NCBI RefSeq assembly: GCF_001468395.1
Contig: NZ_LNSG01000004.1
Span: 372,001-436,000 of the forward strand
Length of the DNA: 64,000 bases
Direction: 5' to 3'
DNA from: Sphingopyxis sp. H073
Lineage (GTDB): Bacteria > Pseudomonadota > Alphaproteobacteria > Sphingomonadales > Sphingomonadaceae
Of the stretch, positions 43,239-52,175 are shown one piece after another. Under the pieces are notes generated by a model. That model was not told where the DNA came from. It saw only the letters and a program-made list of their open reading frames with translations, and did no database searches. Position 1 is the stretch's first letter; every line of letters begins with the position of its first letter. A program made the translations under genes and the position numbers.

Positions 43239-44528
43239 ATGGCAAATGTTACCGTCATCGGGTCGCAATGGGGCGACGAGGGCAAGGGCAAGATTGTCGA
43301 CTGGCTCGCCAGCCGCGCCGATGCCGTGGTGCGGTTCCAGGGTGGTCATAATGCCGGTCATACGCTCGTCGTCGGCGACCAGGTGTACAAGCTGTCGCTG
43401 CTTCCCTCGGGTATCGTCACCGGCACGCTGTCGATCATCGGCAACGGCGTCGTCCTTGATCCGTGGGCGCTGCGCGATGAAATGGCAAAGCTGCGCGGCC
43501 AGGGCGTCGAGATCAACGCCGACAATTTCGCGATCGCCGACAATTGCGCGCTGATCCTGCCCTTTCACCGCGACCTCGACGCGCTGCGCGAAACCGCCGC
43601 AGGCGCGGGCAAGATCGGTACCACCGGGCGCGGCATTGGCCCGGCCTATGAAGACAAGGTCGGTCGCCGCGCGATCCGCGTCTGCGACTTGGCCCACCTC
43701 GACAAGCTTGAACCGCAGCTCGACCGCCTGACCGCGCATCACGACGCACTCCGCGCCGGTTTCGGCCAGCCGCCGATCGACCGCGACAAGCTGGTCGCCG
43801 ACCTGTCCGAAATCGCCGATTTCGTGCTCGAATATGCGCAGCCCGTCTGGAAGCGGCTGAAGAAGGTCCGCAAGGCCGGCGCGCGCATATTGTTCGAGGG
43901 CGCGCAGGGCGTGCTGCTCGACGTCGACCACGGCACTTATCCCTTCGTCACCAGCTCGAACACCGTCAGCGGCACCGCTGCCAGCGGATCGGGGCTCGGC
44001 CCTTCGTCGGTGGGCTTCGTGCTCGGCATCGCCAAGGCCTATACGACGCGCGTCGGCAGCGGCCCCTTCCCGACCGAGCTCGAGGACGAGATCGGCCAGC
44101 GGCTTGGCGAGCGTGGGCACGAGTTCGGCACCGTCACCGGGCGCAAGCGCCGCTGCGGCTGGTTCGACGCGGTGCTCGTGCGGCAGAGCTGCGCCGTGTC
44201 GGGCGTCACCGGCATCGCGCTCACCAAGCTCGACGTGCTCGACGGCTTCGACACGATCCGCATCTGCACCGGCTATCGCCTGCGCGGCAAGATCCTCGAC
44301 TATTTCCCCTCGCACTCGGCCGATCAGGCCGAGGTCGAACCGATCTACGAGGAAATGGACGGCTGGCACGAATCGACCGCCGGCGCGCGCAGCTATGCCG
44401 ACCTGCCCGCGCAGGCGATCAAATATATCCAGCGCGTGCAGGAATTGATCGAAACCCCGATCGCGCTCGTCTCGACCAGCCCCGAGCGCGAGGACACGAT
44501 CCTGATCCGCGATCCGTTCAGCGACTGA
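43239..44528 (+). CDS. purA: Adenylosuccinate synthetase
   Basis: Joins IMP and aspartate with GTP, the first step from IMP to AMP. The 429-residue protein starts with the glycine-rich '[19 protein letters not shown]', keeps '[11 protein letters not shown]', and has '[21 protein letters not shown]' and the GTP-specificity '[13 protein letters not shown]'-type region. Length is the norm. The ribosome site AGGA is clear. Its 3' end overlaps the convergent dehalogenase gene by 11 bases. Confidence 0.97.
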   Translation: MANVTVIGSQWGDEGKGKIVDWLASRADAVVRFQGGHNAGHTLVVGDQVYKLSLLPSGIVTGTLSIIGNGVVLDPWALRDEMAKLRGQGVEINADNFAIADNCALILPFHRDLDALRETAAGAGKIGTTGRGIGPAYEDKVGRRAIRVCDLAHLDKLEPQLDRLTAHHDALRAGFGQPPIDRDKLVADLSEIADFVLEYAQPVWKRLKKVRKAGARILFEGAQGVLLDVDHGTYPFVTSSNTVSGTAASGSGLGPSSVGFVLGIAKAYTTRVGSGPFPTELEDEIGQRLGERGHEFGTVTGRKRRCGWFDAVLVRQSCAVSGVTGIALTKLDVLDGFDTIRICTGYRLRGKILDYFPSHSADQAEVEPIYEEMDGWHESTAGARSYADLPAQAIKYIQRVQELIETPIALVSTSPEREDTILIRDPFSD

Positions 44529-45408
44529 TCGCCGCCGCGACGTCGCGGATCGCGGCGACGAAGCCTGCCGGATCATTTTCCTGCACGAAATGGCCGCCGT
44601 GTAGCGTCCGGTGCGCCATGCCCCGCGCGCCCGGGACGCGGTCGATAAACGGCGCATCGCCGCCGCGCGTGATCGGATCGCCATCGGTAAAGCAGCACAG
44701 GAATGGCTTGTCGAATGCTTCCAGCGCGGCCCAGGCGCGCTTCTGGTCAAGGACCGCGACATTGTCGCCGAGCGGCACGAGGGAGGGAAAGACGCGCGCC
44801 GCAACTTTCGACGCCCGTGTCGGGAAGGGCGCGTCATAGGCAGCAATTTCCTTTGCCGTCAGTTGCTTCTGCGCGCCCGCATTGACGATCCGCCCGATCG
44901 GGAACAGCGGACTGAAGCGGGAAAAAGCGCGCCAGATAGCAAAAGCACGCGGCGCCGGTTGCCCCTCGGGAAGCCCGCCGTTCGACAGCGCGACCCCCGC
45001 GAACCGCTCGGGCATTTCGGCAACGAGGCGAAGGCCGATCAGCGAGCCCCAGTCCTGGCAGGCGAGGATGATGTCCTTAAGGTCGAGCGCCTCGATGAAT
45101 TGCCGCATCCACGCGACCTGCCCGGCATAGCTGTATGCCGAACGATCGAGCGGCTTGTCCGACCGGCCGAAACCGATCAGATCGGGCGCGACGACGCGAA
45201 AGCCGGCCTGGACCACCGGACCGATCATATGGCGGTAGAGATAGGACCAGGTCGGCTCGCCGTGCAGCATCAGCACCGGCTGCGCATCGGCGGCGCCCTC
45301 GTCGACATAGTGGACGCGCAGCCCGCCCGCGATCTCCACATAGTTCGGCTTGTACGGCCAGTCGGGCAGCCCCTCGAAGCGCGCGTCGGGCGTGCGATAG
45401 ATCTGCAT
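44518..45408 (-). CDS. Haloalkane dehalogenase (HLD-I type)
   Basis: A 296-residue alpha/beta hydrolase with haloalkane dehalogenase features: '[13 protein letters not shown]' (oxyanion region), the nucleophile D119 followed by the halide-binding W120 in 'CQDWGS', an acid Asp in 'TDGDPIT' and the base His in '[10 protein letters not shown]'. Asp in place of Ser separates it from esterases. It resembles DhmA/DhlA-type enzymes that cleave carbon-halogen bonds. The real substrate is not known. Tail-to-tail overlap of 11 bases with purA. Confidence 0.82.
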   Translation of the reverse strand: MQIYRTPDARFEGLPDWPYKPNYVEIAGGLRVHYVDEGAADAQPVLMLHGEPTWSYLYRHMIGPVVQAGFRVVAPDLIGFGRSDKPLDRSAYSYAGQVAWMRQFIEALDLKDIILACQDWGSLIGLRLVAEMPERFAGVALSNGGLPEGQPAPRAFAIWRAFSRFSPLFPIGRIVNAGAQKQLTAKEIAAYDAPFPTRASKVAARVFPSLVPLGDNVAVLDQKRAWAALEAFDKPFLCCFTDGDPITRGGDAPFIDRVPGARGMAHRTLHGGHFVQENDPAGFVAAIRDVAAAISR

Positions 45409-45487
45409 AGTGTCCCCCCTCTTCCCGGGGTCAGCTTAGCGCCGAGCGCGGCCTTGTCCATGCGCGGCGATCGGTTAAGGTACGGCG

Positions 45488-45985
45488 ATGCGCTTCGCCG
45501 TCGCCCTGCCCCTCCTGCTGCTGTCGGCCTGCGGGACCGCGCAATCGCAGCCGCTCGCCGCGGGCACAAAGCTCGACCGACTGATCGTCGACAAGAGCGA
45601 CCGGGTGCTGATCGGTTATGCGAAGGGGCGCGAAATCGTCCGCTACGCGAATGTCCGACTCGGCGGCTCGCCGGTCGGGCACAAGCGCTTCGAAGGCGAC
45701 GAGAAGACGCCCGAGGGCAGCTACACGATTAGCGGCCGCAATCCGACAAGCGCCTATCACCTGTCGCTTCGCATTTCCTATCCCAATGCCGCCGACCGCG
45801 CTTATGCGGAGGCACGTGGGCGCTCGCCGGGCGGCGACATCTTCATCCACGGCCAGCCCAATGCGTGGCGCGGCCCGGCGATCGCGCGCGACTGGACCGA
45901 CGGGTGCATCGCGCTGTCGAACGCGGAAATTAAACAATTGTGGGACATCGTGCCCGACGGCACCCCGATCACCATTCGCCCCTAA
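45488..45985 (+). CDS. L,D-transpeptidase (YkuD domain) lipoprotein
   Basis: A 165-residue exported protein with a lipobox Cys15 ('LLLSAC') and a YkuD domain. The catalytic His is H121 in 'IFIHGQPN' and the nucleophile C140 in 'DWTDGCIALSN', the family pattern HxxN-x(n)-SxGC with Thr/Asp replacing Ser/x. Such enzymes make 3-3 cross-links in peptidoglycan or attach lipoproteins. Small size is typical of single-domain members. Nine bases separate it from the flavin reductase gene. Confidence 0.87.
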   Translation: MRFAVALPLLLLSACGTAQSQPLAAGTKLDRLIVDKSDRVLIGYAKGREIVRYANVRLGGSPVGHKRFEGDEKTPEGSYTISGRNPTSAYHLSLRISYPNAADRAYAEARGRSPGGDIFIHGQPNAWRGPAIARDWTDGCIALSNAEIKQLWDIVPDGTPITIRP

Positions 45986-45994
45986 GGAGCCCGT

Positions 45995-46585
45995 ATGTCG
46001 CGCCATATCCTCGTCTTCTACGGCAGCTATCGCCGCGACCGGCAGGGCATCAAGCTTGCGCACTGGCTTGTCGAGGCGATCAAGGCCCGCGGCGACAGCG
46101 CCGAACTGATCGACGCCAAGGCGGTCGGTCTGCCGATGCTCGACCGCATGTACAAGGAATACCCGCGCGGCGAGGCACCGCCCGCCATGGAAGAATTGGC
46201 GGCAAAGATCCGCGCCGCCGACGGCTTCCTGTTCGTCACCGGCGAATATAATTGGGGGCCGCAGCCGGGGCTCAAGAACCTGACCGACCATTTCCTCGAG
46301 GAATGGTTCTGGCGGCCCGCCGCGATCGCCTGCTACTCGGCCGGTCCCTGGTCGGGGGTGCGCGCGATGATGGGGTGGCGCGACATATTGGGCGAGATGG
46401 GCATGGCCGTAATCTCCTCGATCCTGCCGGTCGGGCGGATCGGCGGCGCCTTCGATGCCGACGGCAAGCCCACGGGCGACGATGGCGCGCGGCTGGAAAA
46501 GAGCTTCCCACGTTTCGCCGACGATCTCGACTGGTGGATCGACGCGGCGAAAGTGCAGCGCGCCGCGAAGGCCCCGCCCTACTAG
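45995..46585 (+). CDS. NADPH-dependent FMN reductase family protein
   Basis: A 196-residue flavodoxin-like protein: phosphate loop 'FYGSYRRDRQGIKLAHWL' at the N-terminus, 'FLFVTGEYNWGPQPGLKNLTDHF' as the flavin-contact segment, and 'GPWSGVRAMMGWRDILGEMG'. These are standard for the NADPH-dependent FMN reductase/ArsH-like group. Probably co-transcribed with the L,D-transpeptidase gene (GGAG ribosome site). Electron acceptor unknown. Its stop overlaps the convergent MFS gene by four bases. Confidence 0.86.
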   Translation: MSRHILVFYGSYRRDRQGIKLAHWLVEAIKARGDSAELIDAKAVGLPMLDRMYKEYPRGEAPPAMEELAAKIRAADGFLFVTGEYNWGPQPGLKNLTDHFLEEWFWRPAAIACYSAGPWSGVRAMMGWRDILGEMGMAVISSILPVGRIGGAFDADGKPTGDDGARLEKSFPRFADDLDWWIDAAKVQRAAKAPPY

Positions 46586-47898
46586 CCCGTCTTCAGTTCC
46601 GCATTGAGCCGCAGGCTGGCGCGCCAGAAGAAGAAAGCCGGGATCAGCCCGAGCCACGCCGCGCCGTAGAGGACGTAGCGCACGCTTTCCTGCCCATAGG
46701 TCGGCGCGAGCTGATCCGACAGCACGCCGAACAGGAACGGCCCGAAGCCCAGCCCGATGAGATTCTGTCCGAATAGCATGATCGACGCCGCAACCGCCCG
46801 CGCCTGCGGGCGGACGAGCCCCTGAACACAGGCATAAGCCGGGCCGTAATAGGCGGAGTTGAGGATCGTCGGGATGATCAGCAGGGCGACCGCGACGCGC
46901 CAGTCCTCCATATAATAGCCGAGAAACAGGATCGGCGCCGCGACCGCCATCCCATAGGCGGGAAAGGTCAGAATGTGCCGCTTGTCGCGCGCGCCGAACC
47001 GGTCGGCCATCTTGCCGCCAAGCCACGTACCGAACGCCCCGGCGAGGCCGAGGACGACCGCCATCGACAGCCCAGCCTCGGTGGTCGACAGCCCGTGGCT
47101 GCGAATGAAGAAGCTGATGGTCCACAGCGCCTTGCCATAACCGAGGAAGGCGACGACCGACGACGCGATCAATATGTAGATGAAGGCGCGCGAGGCAAAG
47201 ATTTCGCGCATCGCCTCGCCGGTCGAGAGACGGGTTACCGCCGCAGCAGTCGCCGCGGCTTCGGCGGTGCGGCTGTGCCGCGGCTCGCGCATCACGAACA
47301 GCACGACGACTGCAAGCAGTAGCCCGGGCGCACCGACGAGCATCAACGCAATGCGCCACCCGTAAAGATCGTTGACGATCCCGCCGATAATCAGCCCGAG
47401 CAGCGATCCGATCGGCACGCCAAGGCCATAGAAGGCAATCGCAGACGAGCGTTTTTCGGCGGGTACGGTGTCCGAAATCAGCGAATGTGCTGCGGGGGTG
47501 CATCCTGCCTCGCCTACCCCGACGCCGATGCGCGCGAACAGCAATTGCACGAAATTCTGCGCGAGCCCGCACACCGCGGTCATCGCCGACCAGATCGCGA
47601 GCGCGAGGGCGATCAGGCGGACGCGGTTCGTGCCGTCCTTGTCGGCATAGCGCGCGATCGGGATGCCGAGCAGCGCATAGAAGACCGCAAAGGCCGGCCC
47701 CGCGAGCAGGCCGAGTTCCGTATCGGTAAGGCCCAGGTCGGCTTTGATCGGCTCGGCGAGGATGTTGACGATCTGACGGTCGAGAAAGTTGAAGATATAG
47801 ACGATCAGCAGAATCCACAGCATCGTCCGCGCGTGCGCGGCGGCGCTGTCGGAGGGCGGCGGGGCGATGCCGGCGGCAAGCGCAGGTTTATCCGTCAT
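46582..47898 (-). CDS. MFS transporter, spinster-like
   Basis: A 438-residue transporter with 12 hydrophobic segments. 'VYIFNFLDRQIVNILAEPIKADLGLTDTELGLL' at helix 1 and 'GEAGCTPAAHSLISD' in helix 4-5 are typical of the spinster-type MFS group common in sphingomonads. The ATG at 47898 is preceded by GGGAGAG. Reading frames extending further upstream are not conserved. Substrate unknown; neighbours (flavin reductase, amidase) give no firm hint. Confidence 0.86.
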   Translation of the reverse strand: MTDKPALAAGIAPPPSDSAAAHARTMLWILLIVYIFNFLDRQIVNILAEPIKADLGLTDTELGLLAGPAFAVFYALLGIPIARYADKDGTNRVRLIALALAIWSAMTAVCGLAQNFVQLLFARIGVGVGEAGCTPAAHSLISDTVPAEKRSSAIAFYGLGVPIGSLLGLIIGGIVNDLYGWRIALMLVGAPGLLLAVVVLFVMREPRHSRTAEAAATAAAVTRLSTGEAMREIFASRAFIYILIASSVVAFLGYGKALWTISFFIRSHGLSTTEAGLSMAVVLGLAGAFGTWLGGKMADRFGARDKRHILTFPAYGMAVAAPILFLGYYMEDWRVAVALLIIPTILNSAYYGPAYACVQGLVRPQARAVAASIMLFGQNLIGLGFGPFLFGVLSDQLAPTYGQESVRYVLYGAAWLGLIPAFFFWRASLRLNAELKTG

Positions 47899-48009
47899 TT
47901 TTCTCTCCCGGACGGCCAAGGTGCAGACCGGAGCGCAGCCTGTCAACGCCGCCAAGGCGGGGCGAAACAAGGCGCTTGCAATTGCCGCTACGGCTGCCAG
48001 CCTGCGCCT

Positions 48010-49584
48010 ATGAAGAAAATTTCCCTTGCCGCCGCCGTATCGCTTCTCGCTCTCGCGCCCGCCGCTGCAATGCCGCCGCCGCTGCCACCCGTCGCCGAGA
48101 AGGATGCTGCGACCTTGCAGGCGGAGATGACGCAGGGTTCGATGTCCGACGAACTGCTCACCACCCTCTTTCTCGACCGGATCACGAAGATCGACGACCA
48201 TGGCCCAAAGCTCGACGCGGTCATCGCCACCTTTCCCGACGCAGCGAGCGAGGCGAAGCGCCTGTGGGAGGAACGAAAATCCGGCAAGGTCCGCGGGCCG
48301 CTCCATGGCATCCCCGTGCTGATCAAGGACAATATCGAGGCGAAGGGTCCGCTGCCGACGACCGCGGGCAGCCAGGCGCTCAAGGATAATGTCACGAACC
48401 GCGACGCGCCGATCGTCGCACGTCTGCGCAAGGCGGGCGCGGTCATCCTCGGCAAGACGAACCTCAGCGAATGGGCGAACATTCGCTCGGGCGATTCGAC
48501 GAGCGGGTGGAGCGCGGTCGGCGGGCTGACGAAGAACCCGCACGCGCTCAACCGCAACGCCTGCGGCTCGTCATCGGGCAGCGGCGCCGCGGTCGCGGCG
48601 AGCCTCGCGCCACTCGCGATCGGCACCGAGACCGACGGATCGATCACCTGCCCCGCCGCGATCAACGGCATCGTCGGCTTCAAGCCGACGGTCGGTCTCG
48701 TCAGTCGCACCTTCATCGTGCCGATCAGCCACAGCCAGGATACCGCCGGCCCGATGGCGCTGACGGTGCGCGACGCGGCAGCGCTGCTGGGCGTCATCGC
48801 AGGGAGCGACCCCGCCGATCCCGCGACCGCCGAGGCCGATGCGCGCAAGACCGACTATGTCGCGAAGCTGTCGTCCGGCGCGCTGAAGGGCAAGCGCATC
48901 GGCGTGCTGCGCGATCGGATCGGCGGCCGCGCCGACATCGCGGCGCTGTTTGACGCGGCGCTGAAGGCGATGGAGGGTGCAGGCGCGACGATCGTCGACA
49001 TCAAGGACAGCCAATCGGGCCTCGACGGCCTTGGCGGCGCCGAGCTCGAAATATTGATGACCGAGCTCAAGGCCGACATCGCCGCCTATCTCGCCGCGCT
49101 TCCGGGCAAGGACGGTCCGAAGTCGCTCGCCGAGTTGATCGCCTTCAACAAGGCGCATCCGGAAGAACTGCGCTGGTTCGACCAGTCGCTCTTCGAGCTT
49201 GCCGAAACCAAGGGCGGGCTCGACAGCGCCGCCTATGTCGAGGCGAAGGCGACGGCGGCGCGGCTCGCCGGTCCCGAGGGAATCGACCGGCTGCTGAAGG
49301 ATAACAAGGTCGATTTCCTTGTCGGCGTGACCAACGGCCCGGCCTGGACGACCGACCTCGTCAACGGTGATCATTATACCGGGCCGAGCGTCAGCCAGAT
49401 GCCCGCGGTCGCCGGCTATCCGCACCTCACCGAACCGATGGGCGCGGTCGAGGGCCTGCCGATCGGCCTCTCTATCATCGGCACGAAGTGGAGCGACGCC
49501 GATGTCCTCGCGGCGGGCTATGCCTATGAACAGGCAAGCCGCAAGCGCGTGACGCCGGCCTACCGGACCGGCGCCGCGCCCTGA
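48010..49584 (+). CDS. Amidase with signal peptide
   Basis: A 524-residue amidase-signature enzyme. A signal peptide covers about residues 1-20. The Ser-cisSer-Lys triad is in 'HGIPVLIKDNIEAKG' (Lys), and 'ACGSSSGSGAAVAASLAPLAIGTETDGSI' (both Ser). It therefore hydrolyses an amide bond in the periplasm. It could be a peptide amidase, judging from its export and similarity of 'GRPLHGIPVLIKDNI'-type segments, but this is inferred. Divergent from the MFS gene, possibly a functional pair for nutrient use. Confidence 0.86.
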   Translation: MKKISLAAAVSLLALAPAAAMPPPLPPVAEKDAATLQAEMTQGSMSDELLTTLFLDRITKIDDHGPKLDAVIATFPDAASEAKRLWEERKSGKVRGPLHGIPVLIKDNIEAKGPLPTTAGSQALKDNVTNRDAPIVARLRKAGAVILGKTNLSEWANIRSGDSTSGWSAVGGLTKNPHALNRNACGSSSGSGAAVAASLAPLAIGTETDGSITCPAAINGIVGFKPTVGLVSRTFIVPISHSQDTAGPMALTVRDAAALLGVIAGSDPADPATAEADARKTDYVAKLSSGALKGKRIGVLRDRIGGRADIAALFDAALKAMEGAGATIVDIKDSQSGLDGLGGAELEILMTELKADIAAYLAALPGKDGPKSLAELIAFNKAHPEELRWFDQSLFELAETKGGLDSAAYVEAKATAARLAGPEGIDRLLKDNKVDFLVGVTNGPAWTTDLVNGDHYTGPSVSQMPAVAGYPHLTEPMGAVEGLPIGLSIIGTKWSDADVLAAGYAYEQASRKRVTPAYRTGAAP

Positions 49585-50064
49585 TCAGCGGCCTTGCCGC
49601 TTCCGCCGACCGATTTCCTCGATTTCCAGAAGGTCCATCGGAACCTGGATTGCGCGGATTGCCATGCGGACCCCGACGAAGAACAGCACAAGCGAAACGA
49701 GCAGCAGAAGCATCGCAAGCGCAAAGGCCCATGATGCGGCGACACCAAGGTTGATGCCGGTAAAGGCCTGGGTGAACAGCAGTGCGACGAGCAGGCAGAC
49801 GACGATGCCGCACGCGACCGCCGAGCCGATCGAATTGTTGATCACGCCCATGCGGCGGTCCGCCCATCGCAATTCGGCGACGACGCGCGCATGTTCGTCG
49901 CCCTCGGTCGCCGCCGAACGCTCCATCAGCGCGCGCGAGCGGTCGACGACGCGCGACAACCGGCCCGTCAGCACGTTGAGCAGGCTGCCCGTTGCGACCA
50001 GCAGGAACACCGGCGTGACCGACAACTGGATCGTCTGGGCAATCGCTCCCGCGTCGGTCGCCAT
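49585..50064 (-). CDS. DUF2721 family membrane protein
   Basis: A 159-residue membrane protein with the DUF2721 pattern: an N-terminal helix 'VTPVFLLVATGSLLNVLTGRLSRVVDRSRAL', a charged central segment and two further helices in the C-terminal half. Function unknown. Its ATG overlaps the stop of the caspase-like gene by one base (TGATG), so the two are translationally coupled. I prefer this start to one 17 codons upstream. Confidence 0.8.
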   Translation of the reverse strand: MATDAGAIAQTIQLSVTPVFLLVATGSLLNVLTGRLSRVVDRSRALMERSAATEGDEHARVVAELRWADRRMGVINNSIGSAVACGIVVCLLVALLFTQAFTGINLGVAASWAFALAMLLLLVSLVLFFVGVRMAIRAIQVPMDLLEIEEIGRRKRQGR

Positions 50065-50822
50065 CAATACCCCCCGGCCGCGCTGGCCGCCCCGGCGAAG
50101 GGGTCGTTGCGGCATCCGCCATAGAATAAAAGATTCCGCTGATGCGCGCGCCCGGCCCCCGCGATCTCGTCGAGCATGATCGCACGCGTCGGCAGCGCCG
50201 CCGCACCGCCGCGCGCCGGATAGTCGCCAGGCAACAAGGCGATCCGGCCGCGATGCTCGACACCATGCCCGGTCACATAGATTAGCGACGTGTCCGCGTC
50301 GGCCGACCGCAGGCCATGCGCGGTGAGCGCAGCCCGCAATTCGGCGCTGTCCCGCGCCACCACCATCTCGGTCGCGAAACCCGTCGATCGCAGCGCCCGC
50401 GAGATCCGGATGGCATCGAACGCGGCCCCGGGCAGCGACGGCAATTGGGTATCGAGCCGATATTCGGCAAATACGGCGACCAGTGCGACGCGGCGCTCGC
50501 CAGGCGCCGGCACGCCCAGCCGCCAGCCATCGTCGGCAAGCGCACCCGCGACCGGATGATGCAATTCGTCGCTATAGGCCGCGGTCAGTTCGAGCAGCCG
50601 GGGAAGCGCATCGCGAAACGCTGTATGGCCATCCTCCGCAACCTTGACGAGCGCCGACGCCAACGGATTGCCGCCGAACGCGTCGCGGTCCATCGCTTCC
50701 TCGCCCGGCGCGACCGAGGTGATCAGCACGGTCGGCGCGACATCGGCAGCCTGCGCGCTCGCGCCCGCAGCAAACAGATGCGCGGCGACGATCAGTGCCA
50801 TCCGGTGCACGGCGGCCGGCAT
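50064..50822 (-). CDS. Secreted caspase-like protein with permuted p10/p20 parts
   Basis: A 252-residue protein with an N-terminal signal sequence to about residue 25. Residues 110-240 match the p20 part of C14/caspase-like peptidases: 'RRVALVAVFAEY', 'LPGAAFDAIRISRALRSTGF', the catalytic H186 in 'YVTGHGVEHRG' and C237 in 'FYGGCRNDP'. Residues 31-95 ('VLITSVAPGEEAMD', 'NPLASALVKVAEDG') resemble the p10 part that normally follows p20. The order is thus inverted. The protein ends 15 residues after the catalytic Cys. It lies between an aminotransferase and a DUF2721 gene. Start choice is open between 50822, 50849 and 50801. Confidence 0.68.
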   Translation of the reverse strand: MPAAVHRMALIVAAHLFAAGASAQAADVAPTVLITSVAPGEEAMDRDAFGGNPLASALVKVAEDGHTAFRDALPRLLELTAAYSDELHHPVAGALADDGWRLGVPAPGERRVALVAVFAEYRLDTQLPSLPGAAFDAIRISRALRSTGFATEMVVARDSAELRAALTAHGLRSADADTSLIYVTGHGVEHRGRIALLPGDYPARGGAAALPTRAIMLDEIAGAGRAHQRNLLFYGGCRNDPFAGAASAAGGY

Positions 50823-50835
50823 CGTCTCCGGGCCT

Positions 50836-52047
50836 TCAGCCCGCTGCAACCGAGGGCGTGTTCACGCCATGCATCTGCAGGAATTTGCGAATGTTGCGCG
50901 CGGCCTGACGGATCCGCTGCTCGTTCTCGACCATGGCGATGCGGACAAAACCCTCGCCATCTTCGCCATAGCCGACGCCGGGCGCGACCGCGACCTTGGC
51001 GTGGGTCAGGAGCTGCTTCGAAAACTCGAGGCTACCCATCTCGCGGAGCGCGGGGGGCAGCGGTGCCCATGCGAACATCGACGCAGGCGGGCTCGGAATG
51101 TCCCATCCGGCGCGCGAAAAACTCTCCACCATGACGTCGCGGCGCTTCTGATAGAGTTCGCGGTTTTTCGCGACGATGTCCTGCGGTCCGTTGAGCGCCG
51201 CGCAAGCGGCGGCCTGGATCGGCGTGAAGGCGCCATAGTCGAGGTACGACTTCACGCGCGTCATCGCCGCGATCAGGCGCTTGTTGCCGACCGCGAAACC
51301 CATGCGCCACCCCGCCATCGAATAGGTCTTCGACATCGACGTGAATTCGATCGCGACATCCTTGGCGCCCGGCACCTGCAGAATCGAGGGCGTGGGGTTG
51401 CCGTCGTAGTAGAGTTCCGAATAGGCAAGGTCGCTGAGAACCCAGACCTTGTTCTCCTTCGCCCAGGCGACGAGCCGCTCGTAAAAAGCGAGATCGACGG
51501 TCTCAGCGGTCGGGTTCGACGGGTAGTTGACGACGAGGATCGACGGGCGCGGCACGGTGAAGGCCATCGCGCGGTCGAGCGCGCGCCAGTAATTCTCGTC
51601 GGGGGTCGTCGGCACACTGCGGATCGTCGCGCCGGCGATGATGAAGCCGAAGGTGTGGATCGGATAGCTGGGGTTCGGCGCCAGCACGACGTCGCCGGGG
51701 CCGGTGATCGCGGTCGCCAGGCTCGCAAGCCCTTCCTTCGATCCCATCGTCACGACGACCTCGCTTTCGGGGTCGAGTTCGACGTTGAAGCGGCGCGCAT
51801 AATAATTGGCCTGCGCGCGGCGGAGTCCCGGAATGCCCTTCGACTGCGAATAGCCGTGCGCATCGGGCTTCATCGCCACTTCGCACAATTTCTCGATGAC
51901 ATGCGCCGGCGGCGGCAGGTCGGGGTTGCCCATCCCCAGGTCGATGATGTCTTCGCCCGCGGCCCGCGCGGCCGCTCGCATCGCATTCACTTCGGCGATG
52001 ACATAGGGCGGCAGGCGCTTGATGCGATAGAATTCATCTTCGGACAT
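50836..52047 (-). CDS. Class I/II PLP aminotransferase (AlaC-like)
   Basis: A 403-residue fold-type I aminotransferase. 'DIIDLGMGNPDLPPP' at the N-terminus, 'NPSYPIHTFGFIIAG', 'VVNYPSNPTAETVD' and the PLP lysine in 'SMSKTYSMAGWRMGF' identify it. The style matches alanine transaminase AlaC and related LL-diaminopimelate/methionine aminotransferases; the amino donor cannot be fixed by eye. The caspase-like gene begins 13 bases after its stop, so they may share an operon. Confidence 0.88.
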   Translation of the reverse strand: MSEDEFYRIKRLPPYVIAEVNAMRAAARAAGEDIIDLGMGNPDLPPPAHVIEKLCEVAMKPDAHGYSQSKGIPGLRRAQANYYARRFNVELDPESEVVVTMGSKEGLASLATAITGPGDVVLAPNPSYPIHTFGFIIAGATIRSVPTTPDENYWRALDRAMAFTVPRPSILVVNYPSNPTAETVDLAFYERLVAWAKENKVWVLSDLAYSELYYDGNPTPSILQVPGAKDVAIEFTSMSKTYSMAGWRMGFAVGNKRLIAAMTRVKSYLDYGAFTPIQAAACAALNGPQDIVAKNRELYQKRRDVMVESFSRAGWDIPSPPASMFAWAPLPPALREMGSLEFSKQLLTHAKVAVAPGVGYGEDGEGFVRIAMVENEQRIRQAARNIRKFLQMHGVNTPSVAAG

Positions 52048-52175
52048 GGGAAACTAGAACAACTCCTTTTCGTGTGCGCTGACCTATTTGTTCAAGTTGA
52101 CGCTTGCGGCAGTCTCGCCAGCCGCATCGCGGCTTGTTATAGGCATTATATCGGCACTGACCAGCAGGAACGAGC

